Below, one piece after another: positions 43,607-52,350 of a stretch of 56,191 nt of DNA; positions within the stretch are counted from its first letter, which is position 1; every line of letters starts with the position of its first letter. Below the pieces are notes generated by a model. That model had not been told where the DNA came from. It made no database searches and saw nothing but the letters and a program-made list of their open reading frames with translations. Both the position numbers and the translations under genes were made by a program. This DNA comes from a virus: IMG/VR virus record IMGVR_UViG_3300027608_000002, positions 1-56,191 of that record. One strand, given 5' to 3'.

Positions 43607-43846
43607 TTATTTATCCACCTTGTTGTCGAGCTTGTCAAAAATCTTATCGAGCATGTTTTCAATTCGGAGCATTTGCTTTGAAAGCTCATCTTTCCGAACA
43701 TAGTTTGTTGGCATGTCCACCTTCATGTCATTGATCGTTGACGAGAGTTTTTGAATATCACTCACCAACTGACGGTAAAAATACCCGATAACTCCGAACA
43801 CCACAATCGCGGCAAGGTTTGCGAGGAATTGAAAATCCACAGTCAT
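43607..43846 (-). CDS. Single-TM coiled-coil protein (i-spanin candidate), 79 aa
   Basis: N-terminal TM segment (about 9-25: LAAIVVFGVIGYFYRQL) followed by coiled coil (VSDIQKLSSTINDMKVDM..RIENMLDKIFDKLDNK). That topology fits an inner-membrane spanin or small virion membrane protein. It lies one fibre gene away from the lysis cassette. Overlaps the previous gene by 4 bp. Confidence 0.68.
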   Translation of the reverse strand: MTVDFQFLANLAAIVVFGVIGYFYRQLVSDIQKLSSTINDMKVDMPTNYVRKDELSKQMLRIENMLDKIFDKLDNKVDK

Positions 43847-44172
43847 TCAACGCTCCAAGGATTTGGCAGAGTGACGGGGTGATAGAACCGATAGGCAAGC
43901 GTCTGTTCGGCGGCGTTCTGGCGTTCCTGAACGCCCTCTGGGCCAAGGACGCCCTTCACCCACCCCACGACCTGATCCTCTGTGAGGTCAGCGTAGGGAG
44001 TGAATGGAGCGTCTGGGTCGAGTTTTAGGTTGGTCATCCCCGCAACCGCCGCAGAAAATGTTCCGTCCGTCGCCTCGCATGAATAGTTGACCTTCACGAC
44101 AACGTCCGTCTGGCCCTCGGCTTGAGGGTAGGATTCCATTGAGTTGATCGTCCAGATGTATGAAATTGTCAT
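43843..44172 (-). CDS. DUF7936-like conserved phage protein, 109 aa
   Basis: YIWTINSMESYPQAEGQTDV..VNYSCEATDGTFSA and LDPDAPFTPYADLTEDQVVG form a pattern repeated in marine phage tail-fibre neighbourhoods. Probably a fibre-associated or chaperone-like small protein; function unknown. ATGA overlaps on both sides. Confidence 0.78.
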   Translation of the reverse strand: MTISYIWTINSMESYPQAEGQTDVVVKVNYSCEATDGTFSAAVAGMTNLKLDPDAPFTPYADLTEDQVVGWVKGVLGPEGVQERQNAAEQTLAYRFYHPVTLPNPWSVE

Positions 44173-44540
44173 GACTGATTCTCGCTAACCCATGATAAAG
44201 TTAATTCGTCCCATATATACATTTTCCCATCATTTGGATACGGGATAGGTGCTTGCCACTGGCATATGGTCGTGTTCAAAACCCATGACGGATAAGGCTG
44301 CGGCGCAATGAATGCATCCAACACAAGATTGTAGGTGTAGCCAATGCCTGCATAGTTTTTGCGGAAATTGGCGTTGTAACTGGTCTGTTTCCAGAAAGTC
44401 GTTAAGCCAAAGAGCGATTGCAAGAACGCCACGCCAACTGGTTCGCTTTCAGGAAACGGCAAATTATCAATCACGTCATTGCTAACAACGATAACTTGAG
44501 TGACAATATTATTCTCGTTAAGTTGTGCAAAATTCGCCAT
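44169..44540 (-). CDS. Small tail-fibre-associated protein, 123 aa
   Basis: MANFAQLNENNIVTQVIVVS..WKQTSYNANFRKNYAGIGYT and PYPSWVLN..CQWQAPIPYP form a beta/aromatic pattern common in cyanophage and other aquatic phage fibre regions. It may be a fibre tip or lectin-like domain. Overlaps flanking genes by 1-4 bp. Confidence 0.75.
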   Translation of the reverse strand: MANFAQLNENNIVTQVIVVSNDVIDNLPFPESEPVGVAFLQSLFGLTTFWKQTSYNANFRKNYAGIGYTYNLVLDAFIAPQPYPSWVLNTTICQWQAPIPYPNDGKMYIWDELTLSWVSENQS

Positions 44541-45400
44541 CAGAATGTTATGCTCCCTGATCCGGTAAATTTGTATATTTTATACCCACCCGTGTTGGTG
44601 AACGTCGGTGAACCAGTTGTTGACGCCGCGTCGGGATAAGTGTTGGCATAGCGGATAATTACAATACCGGAACCGCCTGTGCCTCCAGGACCATAAGACC
44701 CGCCAGCATAGCCACCACCACCACCACCACCACCAGTATTTACGGTTCCATTAGTCCCCGCCGCAGTGCCGCCTGCACCGCCGCCGCCAGAACCGCCTGC
44801 CCCAGGAGTACCGCCTTGAGCTCCGTTGCCGCCGCCACCGCCACCCGCATAAGTTACAGAAGAACTGCTAATTGACGAAGCCGTACCGCTACCGCCTGCG
44901 CCGCACTGCGAACCAGAACCAACAGCACCGACTGCCCCTGCGCCGCCACCACCAGCAGACGGATAAGGGTTTCCGGAAGTGCCGTTGCTGCCGCCTGCAT
45001 TTCCTTGCCCTGAGGGGGATGCAGTGCCGCCATTATATACACCTGTTGACGCGCCGCCTGACCCTCCGCCAGAGCCGCCAGAGCCGCCGCCAGCCCCGTT
45101 ATTAACCCCAGTTCCATACCCGCCGCCAGCAGATGTAATACTACCAAAAACAGAACTTGATCCAACGGAACCCTGATTACTTGGGCTTCCTGACGCGCCG
45201 CCTGCGCCACCTGCGCCAACCGTTACTGTGATTGAAGACCCAATTGAAACAGCTAAACCCGTAGCAGTGCGAAAACCACCTGCGCCGCCGCCACCACCGT
45301 AGCCAGACCCACCGCCACCGCCGCCAGCGACAACCAGATATTCAACTGATGTTACCTTTTGAAGACCTGAAATAAAAAAAGAATTTTTGGCTGCAAACAT
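44540..45400 (-). CDS. Glycine-rich fibre/adhesin protein, 286 aa
   Basis: ATG 45400 shares its A with the upstream stop. After VEYLVVAGGGGGGSGYGGGG the protein is over half Gly/Ser/Ala across residues 30-240, with runs of up to eight Gly, and ends in a beta-rich cap (ANTYPDAASTTGSP..YKIYKFTGSGSITF). This resembles glycine-rich receptor-binding adhesins (polyglycine-II sandwich, T4-like gp38). Repeat-length changes would alter host range. Confidence 0.8.
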   Translation of the reverse strand: MFAAKNSFFISGLQKVTSVEYLVVAGGGGGGSGYGGGGGAGGFRTATGLAVSIGSSITVTVGAGGAGGASGSPSNQGSVGSSSVFGSITSAGGGYGTGVNNGAGGGSGGSGGGSGGASTGVYNGGTASPSGQGNAGGSNGTSGNPYPSAGGGGAGAVGAVGSGSQCGAGGSGTASSISSSSVTYAGGGGGGNGAQGGTPGAGGSGGGGAGGTAAGTNGTVNTGGGGGGGGYAGGSYGPGGTGGSGIVIIRYANTYPDAASTTGSPTFTNTGGYKIYKFTGSGSITF

Positions 45401-47535
45401 TATGGAGTGTACCCTTGTATAATTGAACCGTACCAATTAGTACCGTCAGCGATAAAAGTAAGGATGTCCATTTTGCCTGCGGTTGCAGTGATTGTAGGTG
45501 CGCCAGCAGAACTCCATTTAACAGAAGTAAATGTTGCCGTGCCATTGCCTGTTGTTGCGGCTTGCTTCAGCAATAGCACAAACGATTTACCAGCAGTAGC
45601 TGTTGGCATTGTAAACGTACAAGCTGTTGAGGCCGTCAACGTAGCCGTTTGCACCGTGCCGTTGGTCAACGCGAGAGTGTTAGAGCTAGTTACCGTACCG
45701 ATAGCGACCACGCTTTCAACGTAGTTTGTAACCGTAGGGTTATTGACCGTTGGGCTTGTCGCAAGAACAACCGAGCCTGTGCCTGTCGCGGTGGAGAAGT
45801 CGGTGTAACCCGCTTCCCAACTTGCGGCAGTTGTCCCAGAAGTGAGGATGCATGTACACATTACGGTCGTGCCAGGAAGAACCGTGATGACAAGATTTGC
45901 GCCGGATGAATTGACCGTCAAATTGCCAGTGCTGTTGTTGACAATATGGAACGTCCATCCAGTAGCCAACGTGCTTGTCACAGGCAACGTGATTGTCTGC
46001 GTAGTTGCACCTGTAAAATACTGGAAATAGGTGCTTGTGTTGGTCAGAGTGGTTGTCGCACCCGCAGTCGCGGTGCTTGTGAACGTGGTCAGGTTTGTCA
46101 AGGCGGCGTTGGCGGTTGTTGCGCCTGTGCCGCCGGAAGCAACTGGCAAAGGTGTGCTGAGTGTTACAGTACCGGATGCGGAAATCCGCATACGTTCTAT
46201 GCCATTGGTGTAAAAAGTTTGAACCGCTGCCGCAGGAACGGAGGAGAATCTAAATTCAGTTGGGGAACCTACAATTGTCGCTTGTTGAGTAGTTCCATCA
46301 TTATTATAAAAATACATAAGCCCTAAATTATCAGAAGAACGACCATTGACGGCTATTGCTAAACCAGATGCAGAGGCAGCTACGACATTCAAAGGCCCAG
46401 ACGGCGAGGCTGTACCAATCCCGACATTGCCACCAAAGTAGTTTGTCGCAGTTCCGTTTGCATAAAAATTGTATTTGTTTGCAGCAGAAGCGAGGTCGCT
46501 GTAAAAACCGTAAGAGTTTGTAACAGTTGCCGCGCCATTTGAACCAAGTGTGCTGTTTGCTTTAAAACCATATTGATTTGTTGCCGTAGAACCCGCCCCA
46601 CCCGATGGCGGGTTTGCGAGGAAGTGAACAAGGTCTGTCGTTGTGAAAGAAGCGTTTTCAAGAGCAATATTTGAGAAATAAGCTGCCGCAAGAGTAGTCA
46701 CGTCTGATTGGACGTTGCCATTAATGCGCTGACCGTAAGCAGAGGTTGCGCCTGTTATATCTAACGGAACAGCAAGACCAATGAATGTAGTTGCATTTCC
46801 GCCAAATCCCCAATTCCCTGTTGTTCCGATTGTTCCAGCCGTAACAGCACCATTGTTGCCGACTTTAAAAAGAATTTTATCTGTCGTTCCCGCACCAGAA
46901 GTTGACTGAAGCGTGAGCGTAGAACTTGCTGTCGTCCCACCAATAAGAAGCGGTGTTGTCAGCGAGGTTGTCAGCGTTGGAGAAGCCGAATAAGAAGGCG
47001 CAACACCGACCCCACCAGAGATCAAAATGGACCCGACCGCAACATCAGCAAGTTTTGCCAAAGTTGTTGTGGTGTTCGCATAAAGCAAATCGCCAACGGC
47101 AAAACTTGATTGGCCTGTGCCTCCATTGGCCGCAACAAGCGTTCCCGCAACCGTCACAGCACCAGTTGTTGCTGTGGATGGCGTAAAACCTGTTGTGCCA
47201 AATGTAATAGAAGTTACAGCGGCAGTAGATGGAACAGCACCCCAAGATGGTGCTCCGCTCGTTGTTGCTATAAGCACTTGACCCGTTGTACCAGCCGCAG
47301 TTACTCCCAATGCGCTTGTTGTATTGCCATAAATAACGCCATTGGCTGTAAACGTGGTGTTGCCAGTTCCGCCAATGGAAACCGGAAATGGCAAATTTCC
47401 GCCCTGTCCGTTTGCGAGGCTAACGATCTGGCCAGTCGTGATTGATTTCGAAGTGCCAGATTGAACCCCGAGAAGTTGTTCCGTGCCGTCGATCGAGACC
47501 GCTTGCGGGAGATTTGGAATGGTAATATTGGCCAT
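45400..47535 (-). CDS. Tail fibre protein with beta-repeat shaft, 711 aa
   Basis: N-terminal MANITIPNLPQAVSIDGTEQ..GVQSGTSKSITTGQIVSL is a common fibre attachment start. Repeats such as LVAANGGTGQSSFAVGDLLY and PVASGGTGATTANAALTNLT form the shaft. The middle (about 260-450) contains alternative beta sections with GNVQSDVTTLAA and NVGIGTASPSGPLNVV, the pre-S74-type pattern, but no S74 domain follows. C-terminal part repeats Thr/Ser-rich strands. Likely main host-range fibre. Confidence 0.83.
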   Translation of the reverse strand: MANITIPNLPQAVSIDGTEQLLGVQSGTSKSITTGQIVSLANGQGGNLPFPVSIGGTGNTTFTANGVIYGNTTSALGVTAAGTTGQVLIATTSGAPSWGAVPSTAAVTSITFGTTGFTPSTATTGAVTVAGTLVAANGGTGQSSFAVGDLLYANTTTTLAKLADVAVGSILISGGVGVAPSYSASPTLTTSLTTPLLIGGTTASSTLTLQSTSGAGTTDKILFKVGNNGAVTAGTIGTTGNWGFGGNATTFIGLAVPLDITGATSAYGQRINGNVQSDVTTLAAAYFSNIALENASFTTTDLVHFLANPPSGGAGSTATNQYGFKANSTLGSNGAATVTNSYGFYSDLASAANKYNFYANGTATNYFGGNVGIGTASPSGPLNVVAASASGLAIAVNGRSSDNLGLMYFYNNDGTTQQATIVGSPTEFRFSSVPAAAVQTFYTNGIERMRISASGTVTLSTPLPVASGGTGATTANAALTNLTTFTSTATAGATTTLTNTSTYFQYFTGATTQTITLPVTSTLATGWTFHIVNNSTGNLTVNSSGANLVITVLPGTTVMCTCILTSGTTAASWEAGYTDFSTATGTGSVVLATSPTVNNPTVTNYVESVVAIGTVTSSNTLALTNGTVQTATLTASTACTFTMPTATAGKSFVLLLKQAATTGNGTATFTSVKWSSAGAPTITATAGKMDILTFIADGTNWYGSIIQGYTP

Positions 47536-47537
47536 GA

Positions 47538-48263
47538 TTAAATCCCCGTCTGAGGTATTTGAGCGTAGTTGTATGGGAGGCCAACGAGCGCAGTTTTCAC
47601 GAGCGTTGTTGACTGAAGCAAGCTGTCTGCCGGAATGTCAACGTTCGCCTGATAGGAGAACTGCGTGGCAGAGCCCACCGTGACGCTGTAAAAACCATCC
47701 GCGTTATTGTTAGACAGCCCATTGACAGCGACTTGGTCGTCCGTAGCCAATCCGTGAGCTGAAGAAAATGTCATGGTCACGGTGCGCGTCCCTGTTGATA
47801 TAACGGACAACGGAGACAAAATCACTCCGTACTCAACGGTTCCATTTAACGGCATAATTGCGTTTTGATCAAGCCCTATTGGTGGACCGAGAACTTGAGA
47901 AGTTTGAAAATTTCCGTTTTGATCAACGATTTTTGTTGTCGTTGGGATCGGAATGCCCGTGAACGGGTCGTAAACTGTTGGTGCCGAAATCGTGATGAAA
48001 TCAGTTTCCGCCGTCGCATAATCCTGCGTACGAGGGTTCTGGATTGGAACCGGATCCGCAGGAACAATGATCGCACGGAGTTGGTTCTGCGGAGTGTCAT
48101 TGCAAGGGTTGCAAACGAGGATCCGCTTGTTGATCAGGCTCGCGCCAGCGAAGTCGAACTGCCATTGAAGCCGCGAATGATTGTACAAGAAACCGCAACG
48201 ATCGCAAATCGCGAACGCTTGAGGGCTTCTTGACGATACTGCTGCGCGGCCATGAGGTCTCAC
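47538..48263 (-). CDS. Virion-associated protein with zinc-ribbon motif, start uncertain (possible frameshift), 241 aa
   Basis: CDRCGFLYNHSRLQWQFDFAG..KRILVCNPCNDTPQNQLR carries CxxC...CxxC. The GTGA start at 48263 is coupled to the adaptor stop. A different frame from ATG 48253 encodes MAAQQYRQEALKR, which looks like the expected N-terminus of this family; joining it to FAICDRCG needs a -1 shift near 48215-48220. Second half (about 85-241) is beta-rich. A virion role is likely from position between adaptor and fibres. Confidence 0.68.
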   Translation of the reverse strand: MRPHGRAAVSSRSPQAFAICDRCGFLYNHSRLQWQFDFAGASLINKRILVCNPCNDTPQNQLRAIIVPADPVPIQNPRTQDYATAETDFITISAPTVYDPFTGIPIPTTTKIVDQNGNFQTSQVLGPPIGLDQNAIMPLNGTVEYGVILSPLSVISTGTRTVTMTFSSAHGLATDDQVAVNGLSNNNADGFYSVTVGSATQFSYQANVDIPADSLLQSTTLVKTALVGLPYNYAQIPQTGI

Positions 48264-48979
48264 CTGAAATACCCTGAAATCATTGGAGAGATGTATTGTT
48301 GAGCCTGTTCGACGTTTTGTTCCGCCGCAACCGCATATGATTCGTCCGCCAATGGCTTCAGCAACATTGCCTTCTGCGGGTTCCAAATGATAGCGAGCCG
48401 TTGCGCAAGAGCGTAGGCATATGCCTCCATCCACAAATAAGGGATCTCGACCGTCTGACCGTTTGTCAATGCGCTGTCCTGAATTTGACGAACGCAATAA
48501 TACTTCAAGTTTTGTGCGCTCGTTCCGTCCGGAACAGGCCAAATAGTGACCGATGGGCCAGCCGATCCGGTCGAGCGGTTTGCCGAGATCAATCGATCGA
48601 ACCAATAAGTCGTCGGGAAACCTTGCTGTTCTTTGTTCGGGTAGGACGCATATTCACTGCGGCTGACAGGGAGGATGATGCGGTCGATCGGGTTGCCGTC
48701 GCCATTGTCAATCTGAACGTAAGCATCCAAAACCATGACGGTGTTTTGATCAACCGCATAAACCGACTGTCCCTCGACCAACGGCTCCGTGATAAGATCA
48801 ACACACCAAAGGTTCACTCCACGGTTCGACCAGTTGCTCAGGACCATGTTGGAGGCCATACGGGCCGATTCCATGTGCTCCTGAGCAATCGCCGTGTTCC
48901 GAACCTCGCAGAGGTTGAACGCATAGAGCGTCAACTCACCGAGCGACGGATTGAATGCGTATGTGCCGCTCGTTGCCAT
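48260..48979 (-). CDS. P22 gp4-like tail accessory/adaptor protein B, 239 aa
   Basis: LGELTLYAFNLCEVRNTAIA..MESARMASNMVLSNWSNRGV and VDLITEPLVEGQSVYAVDQN match gp4-like head-completion adaptors that bind beneath the portal. C-terminal helices (LWMEAYAYALAQRLAIIW...AAEQNVEQAQQYISPMI) follow. Downstream of the capsid module in transcription order. Confidence 0.8.
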   Translation of the reverse strand: MATSGTYAFNPSLGELTLYAFNLCEVRNTAIAQEHMESARMASNMVLSNWSNRGVNLWCVDLITEPLVEGQSVYAVDQNTVMVLDAYVQIDNGDGNPIDRIILPVSRSEYASYPNKEQQGFPTTYWFDRLISANRSTGSAGPSVTIWPVPDGTSAQNLKYYCVRQIQDSALTNGQTVEIPYLWMEAYAYALAQRLAIIWNPQKAMLLKPLADESYAVAAEQNVEQAQQYISPMISGYFR

Positions 48980-48996
48980 GACAAACTTGCCTTAAA

Positions 48997-49677
48997 TTAG
49001 AAGGAAACCATGCCAGATTGATTGAAGTTAACATGGACAGAAGCAGATGTATTCGACCCAGCATTGCTGATCAAGCAACGAATCATGTTTGGAACACCTG
49101 CTTGGTTGGCGTTCTGAGCACTTGTCGCGGAAACCAAAGCTGCTGTTCCTGAATTAACCCACCGCGTATCAGCATAATTTTCAGTTCCGATGCCAAGCTG
49201 GGCATTGTTTGGGTTATCGCCGGAAAGCTGAATGGTGTAAGTTATTGCGGCAGATCCGCCAGTATCGGTCTGGATATAAGTGCTGCTGTCGGCGTAAGTA
49301 TCCAAAAACACTGGGCGACTCGATGCAACAGCGTTTGTTCCGATGCTTACGTTCCCCGCAGACGCGCCAGAGGCCACGACTGAAGTAACCGTTTTGAAAT
49401 CATAATCTGTGTAAGCTGTCGTTGCGTTTGCTCCCGTCAGAACTTCGCTCGCTGGCATATTGTTCCAGTCCGTCCCAGTGACGGTAAACGTTATCCCGCT
49501 ATCGTTTCCCGTAGAGGTGAACAATACACGCCGAGGTTGATCCAATGTAGCCGTTCCGCTACTGACCAAAGAACCATTCAAAGTAACTGTTCCAGCCGCT
49601 GAAATGGTCGATGCCGTGCGGATATTTGTTGCGCTTGGGGCGGTATAAGGACCACAAATGATTTTTACAGAACGCAT
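48997..49677 (-). CDS. Beta-rich structural protein, 226 aa
   Basis: ATG 49677 lies 1 nt after the DUF6321 gene stop; longer frame rejected. MRSVKIICGPYTAPSATNIR, then long Thr/Ser/Gly-rich beta pattern (NDSGITFTVTGTDWNNMPAS). Similar in style to the 383-aa protein (ITFTVTG..NMPASEVLT versus IFTVSGYDIYGVPMSEAIT), so they may share a fold. Probably capsid or tail decoration. Confidence 0.7.
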   Translation of the reverse strand: MRSVKIICGPYTAPSATNIRTASTISAAGTVTLNGSLVSSGTATLDQPRRVLFTSTGNDSGITFTVTGTDWNNMPASEVLTGANATTAYTDYDFKTVTSVVASGASAGNVSIGTNAVASSRPVFLDTYADSSTYIQTDTGGSAAITYTIQLSGDNPNNAQLGIGTENYADTRWVNSGTAALVSATSAQNANQAGVPNMIRCLISNAGSNTSASVHVNFNQSGMVSF

Positions 49678-49678
49678 T

Positions 49679-49921
49679 TTAGCAACCCCATTTCCTGAGA
49701 GATTTATTGATCCTACTATCAGGATCGGCGGCAGTGGCAGCACCTGTCATTTTACGTTTCATGCCAGTCATGCGTTCGCAAAAACTTTTGTGACGCGGGT
49801 TATCCGCATCTTTTGTCGGGGCTTTTAGGTTATGACCTTCGGCTCGAGCAGAGGCTCGACCTTTTTCATTTAGCCCACCAGACGGAGATTTGCCTTCAGA
49901 TCGTGTCCATGCCGCGGTCAT
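49679..49921 (-). CDS. DUF6321 small basic protein, 80 aa
   Basis: TRSEGKSPSGGLNEKGRASA, then RHKSFCERMTGMKRKMTGAA and DPDSRINKSLRKWGC match DUF6321, a basic family spread through marine phages. Its conserved S-x-G-G-L-N-x-K-G and SFC-RM segments suggest nucleic-acid or capsid binding. Function unknown. AGGAGGTTTGC ribosome site. Confidence 0.82.
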   Translation of the reverse strand: MTAAWTRSEGKSPSGGLNEKGRASARAEGHNLKAPTKDADNPRHKSFCERMTGMKRKMTGAATAADPDSRINKSLRKWGC

Positions 49922-49943
49922 GCAAACCTCCTAATGGAAGAAA

Positions 49944-49961
49944 GGGGAGCCGAAGCTCCCC
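49944..49961 (-). terminator. Stem-loop terminator/attenuator after the capsid block
   Basis: Minus strand GGGGAGC-TTCG-GCTCCCC followed by TTTCTT; on the plus strand the stem is followed by CCGACTTTTT. A 7-bp GC stem with UUCG loop. It would lower transcription after the capsid, 383-aa and 90-aa genes before the DUF6321 gene. Confidence 0.65.
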
Positions 49962-49968
49962 CGACTTT

Positions 49969-50241
49969 TTAGCATTCAAGACCAGAGCGGCCCTTTGGAG
50001 CCGTTCCGCTAGCAGCAGACGAGAGCGGGTTCATGTTTGAACCTGTGCGCCCACCCGCCTTGCGTGGCATCCGGTCAGCGCGAGGCATTGATTTGCCGCC
50101 CATTGCCTTGCCACCATGCTTCTTGGCTTTGGCTTCTTTCACGACGTTGCTGGATCCGCCAGCATAGGCGTCGGATGGAGCCATATCCATTGCAAAATTC
50201 CCTTTCTTAGGGGAGTTCATTTTACCCTTATGACCCTTCAT
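49969..50241 (-). CDS. Small basic GG-motif protein, 90 aa
   Basis: Lys/Gly-rich: KHGGKAMGGKSMPRADRMPR, then KAGGRTGSNMNPLSSAASG. Carries the same GG signature as other virion proteins here. C-terminal segment resembles a conserved block of environmental podoviruses. Possibly a capsid- or DNA-associated protein. Confidence 0.72.
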   Translation of the reverse strand: MKGHKGKMNSPKKGNFAMDMAPSDAYAGGSSNVVKEAKAKKHGGKAMGGKSMPRADRMPRKAGGRTGSNMNPLSSAASGTAPKGRSGLEC

Positions 50242-50252
50242 GGCCCTAATCC

Positions 50253-51404
50253 TTATGCTTGAGTTACACCGAACAGGCCCGTGGTGGAACCCATGTTGGC
50301 TGGAAGAACAAACTGGCGAATAGCAAGCCGCTTTGACGCATCCGTTGCAGATTGCACGGCGTAGGTTCCACGAACATCACCTGTGGTTGTTGTTGCAGGA
50401 CTTGTGGTCACTGCCGCAACATATCCCGTGGTCGCTGTAATTGCAGCAGCATTGTAGTTTATGGCTAAATCGCTGAAGAAATTAGAGAGAAGTGGGAGAC
50501 CAAAGATATCCGTTGTGCCAACGCTATAAGTAATTGCATTTGTAACGTTAGGAGTTACAGAAGCAATATACTTAAATGCTTTTTTGCCGTTGGTTGTGGT
50601 AGCTGTCGACGTGCTTGTCGGTACAGTAATTGCTTCACTCATTGGTACGCCATAAATGTCGTAACCAGAAACAGTAAAGATAACTGCCGCCGTTGATGTA
50701 CCAGAAACTGGAACAATGCTAACCGCACGGGAAACAAGAGCCTGTGGGTTCCAAAGATAAACGGAATTAGTATCGCCAAAGGGCTGTCCAAAAGCGTTTG
50801 GCCCCAAGGCGGCTTGTCCCGTTATCGTTGTGGAACCAACAGTGTCGTCCCCAGCAACCGTATAAGTTCCGGCTCCACCAGGAGGACCAGTAAGTTGGTT
50901 CACCACGGTAGTTCCAGAATTTACGCCAGTTCCAGTCAGTGTCATCCCGATCGTAATCGCCCCAGTCACGGACGATGCTGTCAGAATGCTACTTGCCACC
51001 ACACCCGTGAAGGATGTGAAACCATCAAGCAACAAAAGGCCAGTCACCGTTGAACCAGTATTAAAGTTGATGCACGATGCGTTGACTGAAACACCTGTTG
51101 TCGTCGAGTTTGTCGAAACAAGTGTCATCGCCGTACTGGCCGTGGTTGCTGCGGCTGCTGCGATTGCAGCAGCCCCAAGAGCGTAAGGAGCAGAACTGAT
51201 GGTCTGTGTATCCGAGGTTGCAAAACCAGCGGTAAATGCACCGAAGTTTTGGCCTGGGACGTAGTTGAAGTTAGGACGAGGGTCAATTCGGCCTACCCCA
51301 CCCCAAAAGAGGGATGGGCCAAGCTGTGGGTTGTAATCCGTCACGTTTCCAATGGTGTTCTGACCAAAAGAGATTACGGGACCGGAGAATGCTGAAATAG
51401 CCAT
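50253..51404 (-). CDS. Structural protein after major capsid, 383 aa
   Basis: MAISAFSGPVISFGQNTIGN, a Thr/Ala/Ser-rich beta protein ending RLAIRQFVLPANMGSTTGLF. Contains an inserted-looking region (about 110-195) with a TGTGVNSGTTVVNQLTG motif common in fibre/Ig-like repeats. Position right after capsid suggests a head-decoration, neck or tail component. AGGAGACTGCAAC ribosome site. Confidence 0.7.
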   Translation of the reverse strand: MAISAFSGPVISFGQNTIGNVTDYNPQLGPSLFWGGVGRIDPRPNFNYVPGQNFGAFTAGFATSDTQTISSAPYALGAAAIAAAAATTASTAMTLVSTNSTTTGVSVNASCINFNTGSTVTGLLLLDGFTSFTGVVASSILTASSVTGAITIGMTLTGTGVNSGTTVVNQLTGPPGGAGTYTVAGDDTVGSTTITGQAALGPNAFGQPFGDTNSVYLWNPQALVSRAVSIVPVSGTSTAAVIFTVSGYDIYGVPMSEAITVPTSTSTATTTNGKKAFKYIASVTPNVTNAITYSVGTTDIFGLPLLSNFFSDLAINYNAAAITATTGYVAAVTTSPATTTTGDVRGTYAVQSATDASKRLAIRQFVLPANMGSTTGLFGVTQA

Positions 51405-51422
51405 GTTGCAGTCTCCTGTTGA

Positions 51423-52337
51423 TTACGAGGTTGGAAAGGAGCCGAAGATCGAACGCCAGTTGTAGTAACCGAAAGAATAACGCTCGTAACCCTTAACCAA
51501 CAGGTTGTCAGTGACAAAGTCTACCTGAAGATCGGTTTCGAACTTTACACGTTCCATGTACGACAGACCATCGATGTTAGTCAGCAAGAACCAAGCATAA
51601 GCCGAGGTCAAGAAATCGTTGACCATGTAGCCTTCGCTGAGTCCGCCAGCCGTTGAAAGCAGGGCATTAACATCATTATCTGCCGTGCCTGGGCGCAATT
51701 CTGTCTTTGTCAGACGGATTGCAACAGGCTCCAACTGAGGAGGAACAACCAACTTACGACCGCGTGCGAACACCTTCAATCCGGCCTGATCTTTAAAGTT
51801 TGTCCGGATCCCGATCATTGCGTTCAAGAGCGTAGCTTCATTAAGGTCAACTTGAACCGTTGGGGTGTTAGCAACCGTGCTGCCATCGATCGGATGTGCC
51901 GTGGAGCAAAGTGCTACACCGTCACCGCCAATTGAAGCGTTGTAGGTCGTTGCCGTATTCAAGACGTTTGCGCCATAGATTTCCTTGGTCTGGTGGAAAG
52001 ATTCCGTCAGGCCGAGGTTGGATGGTTGGAACTGAGTCTTGTAGAGGTTGTCATCGATCGCCTTGCGGGTGATCGCGTAACCGAGAGCAATTTCAGTGTG
52101 CTCTTGATTGTAGATGAACCGTTCACCAGCTCCCGAATCAAATGCAGTCTGACCACCTTCGGTCTTTAACTGCGCAAGGCCGAGGTAACGCATTTCAGCG
52201 GTACGCTCGAGAGCCATTTTTGAATCGTGCTTAGTGAAGATCTTGTCGTACTGAGATGGGATCATCTCGTACTTGCCTTCTACGCCCCGAAGTCCAGGGA
52301 GGAGAAGGTCTCGGATCTGTGAGAGATTAACAGCCAT
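51423..52337 (-). CDS. Major capsid protein, 304 aa
   Basis: MAVNLSQIRDLLLPGLRGVE..DKIFTKHDSKMALERTAEMR start, central RGRKLVVPPQLEPVAIRL, and ending YERYSFGYYNWRSIFGSFPTS, the pattern of HK97-fold capsid proteins related to the Mu gpT-type head subunits. Preceded by scaffold, 169-aa and decoration genes, the standard head order. No N-terminal delta domain or protease gene was recognised, in line with a separate scaffold. Confidence 0.86.
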   Translation of the reverse strand: MAVNLSQIRDLLLPGLRGVEGKYEMIPSQYDKIFTKHDSKMALERTAEMRYLGLAQLKTEGGQTAFDSGAGERFIYNQEHTEIALGYAITRKAIDDNLYKTQFQPSNLGLTESFHQTKEIYGANVLNTATTYNASIGGDGVALCSTAHPIDGSTVANTPTVQVDLNEATLLNAMIGIRTNFKDQAGLKVFARGRKLVVPPQLEPVAIRLTKTELRPGTADNDVNALLSTAGGLSEGYMVNDFLTSAYAWFLLTNIDGLSYMERVKFETDLQVDFVTDNLLVKGYERYSFGYYNWRSIFGSFPTS

Positions 52338-52350
52338 GATACCTTACTCC

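Noticed and set aside
44854-47445. Plus- and minus-strand alternative frames in the fibre genes
   Set aside because: Products are repetitive artefacts of Gly/Thr/Ala-rich fibre codons; the fibre frames explain the region.
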